This document shows positions 10,093 to 20,551 of a stretch of DNA of 64,000 bases, piece by piece. This DNA comes from Diplolepis rosae. Lineage: Eukaryota; Arthropoda; Insecta; Hymenoptera; Diplolepididae. The notes below the pieces were generated by a model. That model made no database searches, was not told the DNA's origin, and saw only the letters and a list, made by a program, of their open reading frames with translations. The position numbers and the translations under genes are program-made. Positions within the stretch are counted from its first letter, which is position 1. The number at the start of each line of letters is the position of its first letter. The stretch is taken from assembly GCA_030998225.1 (NCBI GenBank), contig JAPYXD010000713.1:1240001-1304000 (forward strand), written 5' to 3'.

Positions 10093-10106
10093 CTTTAACG
10101 CAAAAA

Positions 10107-10122
10107 ATATATATATATATAT
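10107..10122. repeat. AT microsatellite
   Basis: This is a short (AT)n run immediately upstream, on the minus strand, of exon-like block A. Together with 10270-10316 it makes the stretch 10093-10430 low in complexity. Confidence 0.8.
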
Positions 10123-10269
10123 CAAGAATTTAAAAAAAAAAATTTGGAAACCATGATTATACAGAGCTTTTTCTCTAAAAGGTATTTTATAATATCACAT
10201 CGATTAGATGAGCTTGAAATTTTGTTCTTTAATTTGTATTTTATAATATTCAAAGAGAAAATAAAATAA

Positions 10270-10316
10270 AATATATATATATATATATATATGTATAATA
10301 ATAATAATAATAAAAA
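10270..10316. repeat. AT / TAA microsatellite
   Basis: The run is (AT)n followed by (AAT)n and A-rich sequence. Nothing gene-like was seen between here and the polypurine tract at 10709 apart from a 69-codon plus frame (10291-10500) of simple composition. Confidence 0.8.
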
Positions 10317-10708
10317 GAAAAAAATAAATAAAACAAAAAAAAATTTTACGTCAAGAAATAGATTAAAATTTTTCTTATATACTTACGTTAAACAATTTTC
10401 GTTCATTCTTCTTTACAATAATGTCAATCTAGGTGTTAAATGTCAACCATGTACGCAACTTCAAATGGAACATAACCAACAACATAACCACGAATTATGA
10501 ACGTGTAAACATAACCTTGCTAGAATTGGGTCATCAAATTGTTCACCTCTACCAAAATTTCCGCAATTCATCCGATTCAAGCAAAATATAAAAAAAAAAA
10601 TAATAATAATGAAAAATCAGGGAAGAAACGGAAGCAAATGGAAGAAACAGACAATCACATGCACACGAGTTAAAAAGAAAAGATGTCCAAAATCTTTTCT
10701 TTTAAAAT

Positions 10709-10719
10709 AAGTGGGGAGG
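10709..10719 (+). promoter_or_regulatory. polypurine tract of the gypsy element
   Basis: AAGTGGGGAGG lies directly before TGTGATG, the LTR start. In LTR retrotransposons this purine run primes plus-strand DNA synthesis and marks the inner border of the 3' LTR. Its position downstream of pol, on the same strand, fits the gypsy remnant at 8163. Confidence 0.7.
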
Positions 10720-11190
10720 TGTGATGATCGCACCTGTGCGCTCATCTTTATTGCGGAGAGTGAACTAACTACAGGCAAATTTCGCAAACCGTACTTTAGT
10801 AACTGTTTTATGGTCACGTGACAAGTTTACATTCAAATTAAATTCGTGCTTCTACAGAAATTAAATTAATATGGCAGAATTGTAGATTCGATAAGGAGAC
10901 TTTAGAATAAAATATTATTGTATTTAGAGAAGACGAAATAAACTGAATTGAATAATGTTATGTGACAGTAACATTGGTCTCGGTTTCTAAAATCTATGGA
11001 TGTAAACAAGAAACAAAACAGACCAGTCTTGCTGTCACAAAATTCGTATTTTTAAGAATTTATTTTTCAGGTCGACAGGTTGTAGGAAACCTAGAGTAAA
11101 TGCCTTGTTATATTAAGTAATAAATCTTATAAATTTTAAGAACCAGACTATGTGAAACGAGACCAATTTGAGAAGGTTTATTTTACTTTT
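10720..11190 (+). mobile_element. gypsy-type 3' LTR, plus orientation (3' end undefined)
   Basis: The LTR starts TGTGATGATCGCACCTGTG after the polypurine tract and shares several blocks with the inverted copy at 6850-7373. AATAAA signals occur within it (for example near 10926). The clear similarity ends near 11160. The large inverted repeat at 11192-16305 begins immediately after, either as a separate insertion or because it includes the LTR's last bases; its first 23 bp end in ATTACA, which would suit an LTR terminus. Confidence 0.6.
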
Positions 11191-12100
11191 ACCAACCATT
11201 CGCACACAATTACAGGCTAGGTCCGTGTGAATAAAGTAGGAGCCTATCTGTAAGTTTGGTTGCGCGCGCAACCGACTTCTCCTCTTCTGAATTCGAAAAC
11301 TCGGAGATGCCCGAAAATCTTCGGGAAACTTCGGCTCTCTCCTTATTTCGTCTATATATAGAATATACGAAATAAAGTAAAAGCAAGCTTTCCCTAATTT
11401 TCTGAGTTTCTGCGATTTCTTCGATTCGATGTCTCGTGCATCTCGTCGTCTGCTCGCCCGGCGACTTCTGTTTACAAAAGTTGACAGCTAACAAATTTTG
11501 TAAAAACTCTTAAATAATGTTGATGACGTGACATAAATTTTATGAATTTCAGGAAATGTTAAATAATTGTTTCGAGTGTGTGACCAGCAAGGACTATTGA
11601 TTTGATATTACTTGTTTGTAGAATTTAAATGCAGATTTTGAGGTTAGGATCATAACCTGTTGTATTCAAGTAGTTTTATATTTTAACTTTCTTTGATTTC
11701 ACTCAATTGATTTTGAATATTGTAAATTCAGAATGTTAATTAATTGTACTTTTTTGTAAATTTTTAAAATAATAATCGTTTTTACTTAATAGATTCTGTC
11801 ATAATTACCTTTCTTATAATTCTATTTTCCGACAATATATAACTCTTTAATTCTTCCTTACCTATACTATACCTTAGGTAATAAATTACAGATATTAAGG
11901 TGTCACAAAAGTACAATATCAATCAGATAAATCAATAATACAATATATGATCTGAAAATGAAAGAGTTTTAAAATCGTTTGAACTCAAAATTTTTTTAAT
12001 TTCCAAAGGCTTTTTTAAGGCTATAAGTTCTTTTTAAAAGTGATTAATTAAAAGCTTACAAGAAAATTATAAGTGGACAAATTAAAAATAATGAGCTATT

Positions 12101-12547
12101 GGCAATTCAAACTTGCAATGCGAGACCTGGTGGTCGACAAGCGAACTAATCAATATGGCTACCGTTGGGCTTCGCGCAGCATTGTGTATACTATACTAAA
12201 GCCAGATGGTCACAGTGTAACGCAGTAATTAATCAATTGTTTGACAAATAAATATATAGTTAACATAAAAAGTAAATGACAAGTGCATAAATAAATATAA
12301 GCGTGAAAATAGAATTCTCACCGAAGCACATGAAAGGAAAGGACTTTACTCGTAAAGTCAGTGCTTGTGCGTACTCGCGTAACGTATTTAACGACAAAAA
12401 AAAACACTTTTAGCACTTACAGATAAACGTAATTTGAAAAGTCCTATTCAGATCAACAGTAAATACGTGAACGCCGAAGCCCTGCGGCAGCCATGATTGT
12501 TTTCATGCAGCAGCGCCCCTAAGCCCGCGGTGGACGTTTGTTTTGCC
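12101..12547. mobile_element. 447-bp insertion with short terminal inverted repeats in the left arm
   Basis: The insert begins GGCAATTCAAAC (12101-12112) and ends GTTTGTTTTGCC (12536-12547), an imperfect 12-bp terminal inverted repeat. The right arm of the surrounding inverted repeat near 15393 gives the empty site. ATT occurs on both sides of the insert (12098-12100 and 12549-12551), suggesting a 3-4-bp duplication. GGC-starting ends with a 3-bp duplication resemble PIF/Harbinger-type elements, but no transposase is encoded and the class is a guess. The interior is more GC-rich than its surroundings near 12470-12535. Confidence 0.65.
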
Positions 12548-13308
12548 AATTGAAAATTGCTCAATTAGCAATATTTCTAATTTTAAATTGAATAAGTTGG
12601 GAATATTTAAATAAAAAGATCTACAAATAATTATAGTGGTTCCTCTTTACAAAAATTTTAATTGCAAACAATTCCAATTGTAAAATGTCCCGGATTTTTG
12701 AGCATTTTTAAAGTAAATTTATATAATTTAAAGTAATTTTATTTATTTATCGAAAAAATTTAAATAGTCTTCGGACTTTAAAATACTAGACAATTTATTT
12801 ATGAAAATCATTTCAAATTGCAATTACTGAAATATTTCAAATGAAACAATTATTTTTTGTGCCGTCTTTTGAAGATATTGTTAGAATTTCCTTTTCTAAC
12901 AATTGTACTGCGAATTCTTACATAAATTAGGATCACCTTTTGTAAGTACGCTTTATTTCACTCTCTAAATCAAAATAAGTGCACTCAGAAAAAAGATTTG
13001 ATTGAATCAAAGAAAATGATTTGTTTGGACGACTTTTTTTGATTTAAAGAAATGATTTGTTTAAATGAAATAAAATGTGTTTAATTGAAACAAAATATCT
13101 TTAAACGAAATAAATATTTTTTTGAATCAAATTAATTTTTCTTCAAAACAAAGAAATTAATTCAATGATATATGGTCAAAGATATGAATGGTTTGATTGA
13201 AGGCAGAAATTTATTTGATTCGAACAAATATTTATTTTGTCCAAAGATATTTTGTTTGAATCAAAAAAATTTTTCTAGCGCCTCCTTTGAAAATCCGATT
13301 TTCGGTAC

Positions 13309-13378
13309 CTGTAGAGCGGGTTGAAACTACAATTTTCAACCCTAGGGTTGAAAGTCGCTGTTTCAACCCGCTCCACAG
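13309..13378. repeat. nested double palindrome built on CAACCC words
   Basis: An outer 19-bp inverted repeat (13309-13327 with 13360-13378, 18 of 19 paired) encloses a perfect 20-bp palindrome (13334-13353, TTTCAACCCTAGGGTTGAAA). Both use GGGTTGAAA and its complement, so the same motif appears four times in alternating orientation within 70 bp. It could extrude as a cruciform or bind a dimeric protein. Confidence 0.75.
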
Positions 13379-13702
13379 TTACAGCCAATCAGATTCTCAA
13401 AAGAAATAGTATACATAAAATAATAATAGTATACATTACTCGAAACAAAACACAGCGAAAGCATTTCGTGTGATTGCAGCCCTCGTTTCACTCCACAGTG
13501 GGTCCACTCATATAGGAGAAAAGGGGAACGAATTGTAGTGTTTGCTATCAACAAGTGCTGGCGCTACTGTCGCTACCGATGTTCTTTTTAATCTATTGTA
13601 ACCATAGCAACCATAGTTTGATATTCTTTTGATAAAATCAGATGGTGTGAATCATTGATTCATGTTTAAAAAATGTCCGCTCTTTAGAATATACCTAGTA
13701 AC

Positions 13703-13873
13703 AAGGTGGGCATTAAATGGCATTAAAATGTCAAAATCTGAAAAGAAATGGAATCGAGAAAGGAACTTTTGAATGTATTTTAATTCCTAGGCATTAAAAG
13801 GCATTCAAAATTTTCATTCTCGATTTTGTTTTTTTCAGATTTTAACATTTCAATGTCATTCAATGCCCACCTT
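13703..13873. mobile_element. 171-bp hairpin element
   Basis: The arms start AAGGTGGGCATT (13703) and end with the complement (13862-13873). They pair with modest mismatch through about 80 bp each, with a centre near 13784. It lies in the loop of the giant inverted repeat and looks like a MITE. The flanking CA and CT bases give no clear target duplication. Confidence 0.65.
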
Positions 13874-13876
13874 CTT

Positions 13877-13935
13877 AATATAATAATAATAATAATATAC
13901 ATATATATGTATATATACTATAATAATATAATAGT
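13877..13935. repeat. AAT / AT microsatellite
   Basis: The stretch is (AAT)n grading into TATATATGTATATATAC. It has no coding content. Confidence 0.8.
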
Positions 13936-14186
13936 TCTTGCTATCAAAACTTGGCGGCGCTGATGCTCATTTTTCCTTTTTTTAGTACCTTCCTAAAATA
14001 CATGGTAGTGGACGCACTGTGTTTCACTCGGGCAGCAAACTTCACACTCATGCAATCGCTCTGTTTCGCCCCTTGTAATGTAATATACTATTATGTGCCA
14101 CCGGCGCGCAAACTCGTTTTTTCGCTACAGTTAACAGTAGCGCAATGTAGTACATTTCGCCAGAAAGGAATGAAATGTAAAAATTG

Positions 14187-14200
14187 AACTGCGCATGCGC
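14187..14200. promoter_or_regulatory. NRF-1 / EWG-type palindromic site
   Basis: The stretch contains TGCGCATGCGC, which matches the core of the known NRF-1 consensus YGCGCAYGCGCR; the last position is C. A second, slightly weaker copy lies in the same orientation at 14287-14302 with the same TTGAACTGCGCATGCG context. NRF-1 and its fly orthologue EWG bind this palindrome at promoters. No transcript start or reading frame nearby could be tied to it. Confidence 0.45.
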
Positions 14201-14286
14201 CCATAGTCATGAAACGAAGCTCAATCCTTCTTATTCTTCTTCTTCTTCGTACAGCGTTAGCATCTTACTGGCAAAGCCTTGTACAT

Positions 14287-14302
14287 TTGAACTGCGCATG
14301 CG
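14287..14302. promoter_or_regulatory. second NRF-1-like site
   Basis: TTGAACTGCGCATGCG repeats the context of 14184-14199 exactly, followed by T instead of C. The roughly 103-bp spacing and shared flank point to a local duplication. Confidence 0.4.
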
Positions 14303-16439
14303 TCTACTAAAATCCATTACTACTACACAAGATCGATAAAATCAAAATGGCCGGGACTAGTCGTGACATATCAAGTGTAATGACTAGCGCCGCAAACAAC
14401 TACAATACTAGTTTAGATTCCTCAGGCAAAAATAGATAAATTTGCTTTCAAGAACAGCAATATTATTATTGAAGGGCTATTTTGAAAGAGAAGAGATTAT
14501 TTTCCATAAAAAAAATTTAAAACACAGAAAAATAATTTTATTAATAAATTTTATTTTTGATCCACCGAAATTTTTATAAAGAAGTTGCTGAATTTGATAA
14601 TAATTAATTCATTTTCGAAAATTGGAAATGGTTAGGTTGTGGAAAATCTTTTGTCTGAAAAAATGATACATGATTTATTAAAATCGCATAATTTTTTAAA
14701 AATTGGTAAGAATCATTGAATTAATTTCTTTGTTTTGAAGAAAAATTAATTTGATTCAAAAAAATATTTATTTCGTTTAAAGATATTTTTTATTTTGATT
14801 GACGGCAGAAATTTATTTGATTCGAATAAATATTTATTTCGTTTAAAGATATTTTGTTTCAATTAAACACATTTTATTTCATTTAAACAAATCATTTCTT
14901 TAAATCAAAAAAAGTCGTCCAAACAAATCATTTTCTTTGATTCAATCAAATCTTTTTTCTGAGTGCACTTATTTTGATTTAGAGAGTGAAATAAAGCGTA
15001 CTTACAAAAGGTGATCCTAATTTATGTAAGAATTCGCAGTACAATTGTTAGAAAAGGAAATTCTAACAATATCTTCAAAAGACGGCACAAAAAATAATTG
15101 TTTCATTTGAAATATTTCAGTAATTGCAATTTGAAATGATTTTCATGAATAAATTGTCTAGTATTTTAAAGTCCGAAGACTATTTAAATTTTTTCGATAA
15201 ATAAATAAAATTACTTTAAATTATATAAATTTACTTTAAAAATGCTCAAAAATCCGGGACATTTTACAATTGGAATTGTTTGCAATTAAAATTTTTGTAA
15301 AGAGGAACCACTATAATTATTTGTAGATCTTTTTATTTAAATATTCCCAACTTATTCAATTTAAAATTAGAAATATTGCTAATTGAGCAATTTTCAATAC
15401 CTCATTATTTTTAATTTTTCTACTTATAATTTTCTTGTAAGCTTTGAATTAATCACTTTTAAAAAGAACTTATAGTCTTGAAAAAGCCTTTGAAAATAAA
15501 AAGAATTTTGAGTTCAAACGATTTTAAAACTCTTTCATTTTCAGATCATATATTGTATTATTGATTTATCTGATTGATATTGTACTTTTGTGACACCTTA
15601 ATATCTGTAATTTATTACCTAAGGTATAGTATAGGTAAGGAAGAATTAAAGAGTTATATATTGGCAGAAAATAGAATTATAAGAAAGGTAATTATGACAG
15701 AATCTATTAAGTAAAAACGATTATTATTTTTAAAATTTACATAAAAATACAATTAATTAACATTCTGAATTTACAATATTCAAAATCAATTGAGTGAAAT
15801 CAAAGAAAGTTAAAATATAAAACTACTTGAATACAACAGGTTATGAACCTAACCTCAAATTCTGCATTTAAATTCTACAAACAAGTAATATCAAATCAAT
15901 AGTCCTTGCTGGTCACACACTCGAAAAAATTATTTAACATTTCCTGAAATTCATAAAATTTATGTGACGTCATCAACATTATTTAAGAGTTTTTACAAAA
16001 TTTGTTAGCTGTCAACTTTTGTAAACAGAAGTCGCCGGGCGAGCAGACGACGAGATGCACGAGACATCGAATCGAAGAAATCGCAGAAACTCAGAAAATT
16101 AGGGAAAGCTTGCTTTTACTTTATTTCGTATATTCTATATATAGACGAAATAAGGAGAGAGCCGAAGTTTCCCGAAGATTTTCGGGCATCTCCGAGTTTT
16201 CGAATTCAGAAGAGGAGAAGTCGGTTGCGCGCGCAACCAAACTTACAGATACAGCTCCTATTTTATTCACACGGACCTAGCCTGTAATTGTGTGCGAATG
16301 GTTGGCGTGTTCGATCTGGGCACACTGACACAGCGAGAAATAAGGCGTGGTTACATTAACCCAGAAAAATCTGGTTGAATTGAATATGGTCACCAGTACT
16401 ACATTCTACAAAGCACAGTCTGGGTGACAAACGATCCTC

Positions 16440-17170
16440 CCAGATAACAATGCGTGCGGACGCATGTTACCCGCATGACGTGCGAGTGTTATGTGTATGC
16501 AGGTATAGCGACACAATGCTTGCACGTTCTGCAGATCATGCGTAAATTCGCACTGGGTCCGCATTCGGTGTGTACGATGTGTGGAACACTGCATGCGGCC
16601 TTTATTTTATCAGAGTGTCAGAGTGACGTGCGGGTTTTAAAAAAATTCTAAAACACTTATTTAAGACTTCTGTTATGGTTATCCCAAAGTGAAACAATAC
16701 TTTTTCATTATTCATCATGTTTTGTAACACATTTTTGTTTATAAAAAATGAGTAATCACTATACAATATAATAGAAAAATTTATGATTCAATGTGTCAAG
16801 AAAATCTTATTTAACAGATAAATTTAATTATAAACAGTGAATTGTGCAATGCAATTAGTTTTTCCAAATGTAAAAAATTTGAGTTTTCTTTGAAAGATTA
16901 TATGATAAAACTTTTCTGGAATATTTTATTTTGATGCAGCTTTACAGAAAACAAAATTTCGAGGTATAATTAATTTTTATTGCAACATTCAGAATAATAT
17001 TTCATATTGTTCCAAAAGAAATACACTATATAAATATAATTATTTATATAATATATATATAATTATAAAATTTATAATATTTTCAAATACTCCATGGTTT
17101 AAAATCTCGCGCGTATACTTATAAATTGTGTCGTGCGTAACTCTGCGTGCGCATTAGCGTGTCAGGATCA
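16440..17170. other. upstream region with clustered TGCG words
   Basis: Between the giant inverted repeat and the transposase gene, 16450-16640 is unusually rich in GTGCG, ATGCGT and CGCAT words, and 17105-17165 has more (CGTGCGTAAC, TGCGTGCGCAT). The rest is AT-rich, including an AT run near 17035-17075. Clustered short motifs upstream of an EnSpm-type transposase can be subterminal transposase-binding repeats. No matching cluster was seen downstream of the genes. A TATA-like run (17273-17284) and a GTAAGT donor (17311) with an acceptor at 18138-18139 could mark a 5' untranslated exon. Confidence 0.3.
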
Positions 17171-18191
17171 ACAAATATAGCCAAGTATAGATGTTCCAGG
17201 CTTTTAGCGTGGATACACGTGGATACGAGAGGAATGAAGTAATTTTAATAGTTTGGTGATATATGATTGATATATATATATATTGGTTCTCAGTGATGAG
17301 AAAGAGAAATGTAAGTACATAATTATATTAAACATGTGTGTTTTATTATTGCATGTACTTGTCCTGTTTTTAGTAAGAGGTCCTGAAATGTAGCTTTTTC
17401 TAACCTCAAAAAACTTTAAATTTTATGAATATAAATTAATTTAAATAAATTTCTATAAATGTCTTCTAATTGTTTACTCATGTATAAAGAAGAAAGTTTA
17501 ATTTTTATAGCGCCGTGAAAGGAATAAATAATCTAGAAGCATTAAAAGTGATCAAAAAATATTTTTTTGGCTTACAATGCACTTCTATAAAAGTTGAGAA
17601 CATCATATTTCTCAGAATGTCGAGATAATTTCAAAAAATCATTATCTTGTTATTTTTAATAATGATTTTGATCCTTTTCACTTTTCGGAAGTATATTTTA
17701 GAGAAACTTTGTATGTTGAAAGAATGTTTTGATTATTTTTAGAGCCTCTAGATATTGTTTTGTTTTCAATGTTCCATACAAAAAATTAAAAATAAATGCA
17801 AATAAAAAATGGAAAGGAGCTGTACAATTACCAAATATTTTAATCTTTTAGTTTATTACAGTTAGAGGTTGATAATGCAATTTTACGTTTAAAATGATGT
17901 ATTTGAAAAAGACTGAAGTGTCAATTACTTTTCAATGAGTGTCTTCGATCGTGTAAAAGTTTAAAAATATTATTAATTTATTCATTGTTAAACAACATCA
18001 AATTAACGCTTTATCAGTCATGAGAACAAACATATTTCGAACTTGAATAGAACGCATTGTGGTAAGTTTAGTAGAAGAAATGATTCTGAAATTTGTTTCT
18101 CTAATCACAATCAATAATTTTATCCAATATAAGCTTCAGGGACGATTCCTGCAATAGAATATATGCGAATTTTTTGCTAATAGACATTGCA

Positions 18192-20432
18192 ATGCCGTCA
18201 AAATTCGTGAAGAATCCCAATGAGTTAAGCGACAGACAGGAGAGAAGACGGATAGAATTTCTTCGAAGAAATGTTCAGAATGAAAATGTTGCACGAGAAA
18301 GTAGCAGTTCAAGTACGAGTAGTGCAGCGTCGAACGTATTTGATTTGGATATTCCCGTAGAGCCTTTTATGGATAATGGCATTGATGATTTGGAAGAATT
18401 GCATGACGAGCGGCAGAGTGATGATGATAGCGACGCTGAATCTTCTGATAGAACCACTGTATCCTCGCATGAGCAAGACTTTGATGATGATGATGATGAT
18501 GATGTTCGCAACATGATACTTGAAGATAATGAATTGCCAGAAGACGGAGATGATTCCGACGGAAGCAATTTAAATGAAGATCATAACGTTAACATGCAAG
18601 AAGATATTGCTACTATAAGTAAAAGAAAAGTGAAGAACGCTTTTCTGAGTGCTGGGCTAACTCATACACAAGGCAATATAATTTTAAAAACTTTGAGAGA
18701 ATATCCTTTCCAGTATTTGCATCTACCCAAAGATAGTAGAACTATATTGAATACACCTGCCTTTGTTGCTAGTAGATTTGTTCATGAAACTGCAGGAGGA
18801 GAGTATTTGCACATTGGATTTCAAGATGGACTTCAGAAGAAACTAAGTATCATTCCCAGAGAGCAGTTGCCTCCTGAGATAATTATTGATTTAAGTACAG
18901 ACGGTGGGAGGCTAGATAAAGGTGGGAAATGGCAATTCTGGCCACACCAATATCGAATTATCAACATTCCAGATAAGAGGCCTATGATAGCTGGTGTGTT
19001 TAAAGGACGACATAAACCATCAAATCCCTTCGATTTTTTTGAAATGTTTTTTCAGGAAATAAATGAAGTCATTGGGAATGGCGGAATTGAAATCGGTGGT
19101 CGAACAATTCCTCTCCAAATTCGATGCTTTATTGCAGACGCCCCCGCACGAGCTATGATTTTAAATCACTACGGCCATACTTCCTCAAGAGCATCTTCTA
19201 AATGTAAAGTCGAAGGACATCGATGCGATGTAGAAGGCTATCGGAATACAATGATTTTTCCAGGAACTCGGCACCCACCTCGTACAAATGAAGAATACAG
19301 AAATATTACTGATGATGACCACCATAAAGGACACAGTCCTCTGTCTCAGATACCAATAGATTTGGTAACTCGTGTACCATTCGAATGTATGCATTTAATA
19401 TACCTCGGAAACGTTAAAAAAGTGTTCGAAGCACACGTCGCCGGTAAATACATTTGCAGGAGGCTAAGTGGTAGACAATTAAACATTCTTGATGCAAGAA
19501 TGAATACTTTATCCGATTATTGTCCTAGAGAGTTTGCTCGACGGCCAAGGGAAATAACAGCGTACAGTAACTTCAAAGCTGTCGAATTCAGGCAGCTATT
19601 ATTGTATAGTTGTGTCGTGATTTTAAAAGATATTTTCTCTGAAGAATATTATCAACACTTCTTAATATTGCATTGTGTAATACGCCTTCTCGTGTCGGAA
19701 AGTACAACACCAGTTATGTTGGATTTCTGTCAGCAAAGTTTAGAAATGTACGTTAGTATGTGCGTAACACTGTATGGGGAGCCGTTTTTATCGTACAACG
19801 TTCATGGTTTGCTTCATATTGTAGAAGATGTTAGAAATTTAGGAGGTTTGGAAACTTTTAGTGCATTCTGCTATGAGAATAACATGCCGCAGTTCCCTAA
19901 ATTTCTTCGAAAACCTGATCTTTCGCTTCAACAGTACTATAAAATAATGTTAGAACGGAGTGAGTTTTCTAATGATCCCATTAATGGTGAGGACCTCATT
20001 CAGCAGTCTCATGTTCATGCTGTAGGGCCTCTATTGGATCTTGAAGCACAAAACTGCACTCAGTTCAAGAAAATTGTCATCGGTAAATACACTTTTGCAG
20101 CAGATTTGCGTGACAATTGCTTTGTTTCAAATAATAAAAGAATATGTTTAATCGAAAATATTGTGTTAGTTGAAGAAAATATTTTATTTATTACAAGGCA
20201 TTTTCGCGATGTGCAGCAGTTGTATGATGTTGGTATGACATCCCGATCCGTTGGTGTATATCATTGCAGTAATTTGTCACCTGAATCAAATATTGTGCCT
20301 TTGACTGATGTAAAAGTAAAGTGTTATCGAATGCCAAAATGGAATGAAGCAGAAGGTCTAGAAGAAAATATTGTTCAAAACGAATGGGTTTGCGTTACTC
20401 ATTTAGAATCACTGTCCCTCCCACGAAATTAG
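18192..20432 (+). CDS. tnp2-type (EnSpm/CACTA-like) transposase-domain protein
   Basis: This is a single open exon of 746 codons from ATG 18192; the frame is open slightly further up but has no earlier ATG. Residues 1-140 are a basic start followed by a serine-rich and highly acidic low-complexity region (Asp runs at 98-104). Residues about 145-590 match the layout of tnp2-family transposase domains as I know them: STDGG...FWP (235-251), GVFKGRHKPSNPFDF (268-282), IADAPAR (314-320), GH..S..SKC.VEG (328-342), a HH.GHSPL segment (377-384), a CMHLIYLGN.KK segment (399-410), REFARRP (446-452), VEFRQLLLY (464-472), NVHGLLH (536-542) and SAF.YEN (557-563). Asp237, Asp316 and Glu465 are plausible catalytic acids. 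It would act in the nucleus on transposon DNA ends; a domesticated role is also possible. No internal stop or frameshift is seen, so this copy is recent or constrained. Confidence 0.8.
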   Translation: MPSKFVKNPNELSDRQERRRIEFLRRNVQNENVARESSSSSTSSAASNVFDLDIPVEPFMDNGIDDLEELHDERQSDDDSDAESSDRTTVSSHEQDFDDDDDDDVRNMILEDNELPEDGDDSDGSNLNEDHNVNMQEDIATISKRKVKNAFLSAGLTHTQGNIILKTLREYPFQYLHLPKDSRTILNTPAFVASRFVHETAGGEYLHIGFQDGLQKKLSIIPREQLPPEIIIDLSTDGGRLDKGGKWQFWPHQYRIINIPDKRPMIAGVFKGRHKPSNPFDFFEMFFQEINEVIGNGGIEIGGRTIPLQIRCFIADAPARAMILNHYGHTSSRASSKCKVEGHRCDVEGYRNTMIFPGTRHPPRTNEEYRNITDDDHHKGHSPLSQIPIDLVTRVPFECMHLIYLGNVKKVFEAHVAGKYICRRLSGRQLNILDARMNTLSDYCPREFARRPREITAYSNFKAVEFRQLLLYSCVVILKDIFSEEYYQHFLILHCVIRLLVSESTTPVMLDFCQQSLEMYVSMCVTLYGEPFLSYNVHGLLHIVEDVRNLGGLETFSAFCYENNMPQFPKFLRKPDLSLQQYYKIMLERSEFSNDPINGEDLIQQSHVHAVGPLLDLEAQNCTQFKKIVIGKYTFAADLRDNCFVSNNKRICLIENIVLVEENILFITRHFRDVQQLYDVGMTSRSVGVYHCSNLSPESNIVPLTDVKVKCYRMPKWNEAEGLEENIVQNEWVCVTHLESLSLPRN

Positions 20433-20551
20433 TTTTATAATCATCTTCAGATGAACAGCCTATTAGAAAGCCGAAATCCAAATTCCCTTCTGTAGGAAAA
20501 GGCGTACAAGATTTAAGAGCCCTGGTACAAAAGAATCCTGAACTCGCTTCA

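Larger units (their letters stand above)
11192..16305. mobile_element. 5.1-kb giant inverted repeat with ~1.5-1.6-kb arms
   Basis: The left arm is 11192-12100 plus 12548-13170; the right arm is 14713-16305. They are reverse complements with few differences, beginning CCAACCATTCGCACACAA and ending with its complement. The loop (13171-14712) has its own palindromes, microsatellites and NRF-1-like sites. Both arms contain the same short open frame (minus 11210-11494, plus 16002-16280), which is expected from arm identity alone. There is no transposase frame. It may be a foldback-type transposon or two inverted copies of one repeat; no target duplication is visible at the ends (ACTTTTA on the left, CGTGTTC on the right). 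The 447-bp insertion at 12101-12547 is found in the left arm only. Confidence 0.75.

Noticed and set aside
11210..16280. Matching 92-94-codon frames in both arms of the 5.1-kb inverted repeat (minus 11210-11494, plus 16002-16280)
   Set aside because: Identity follows from the arms being copies. There is no recognisable domain and no independent evidence of constraint, though a small real product cannot be excluded.
18174..18191. Earlier start for the transposase at a TTG codon
   Set aside because: Eukaryotic initiation at TTG is not expected, and the ATG at 18192 begins a basic MPSK-type start typical of such proteins as far as I know them.
18275..18568. 97-codon minus frame opposite the transposase N-terminus
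   Set aside because: It is the serine-rich shadow of the Asp/Glu-rich and Ser-rich coding strand.
20387..20450. Short intron joining the transposase to the DUF4806-like exon into one fusion protein
   Set aside because: Available GT sites near 20387-20395 leave the wrong phase for the acceptor at 20450 and lead to an early stop; a fusion transcript from another donor remains untested.
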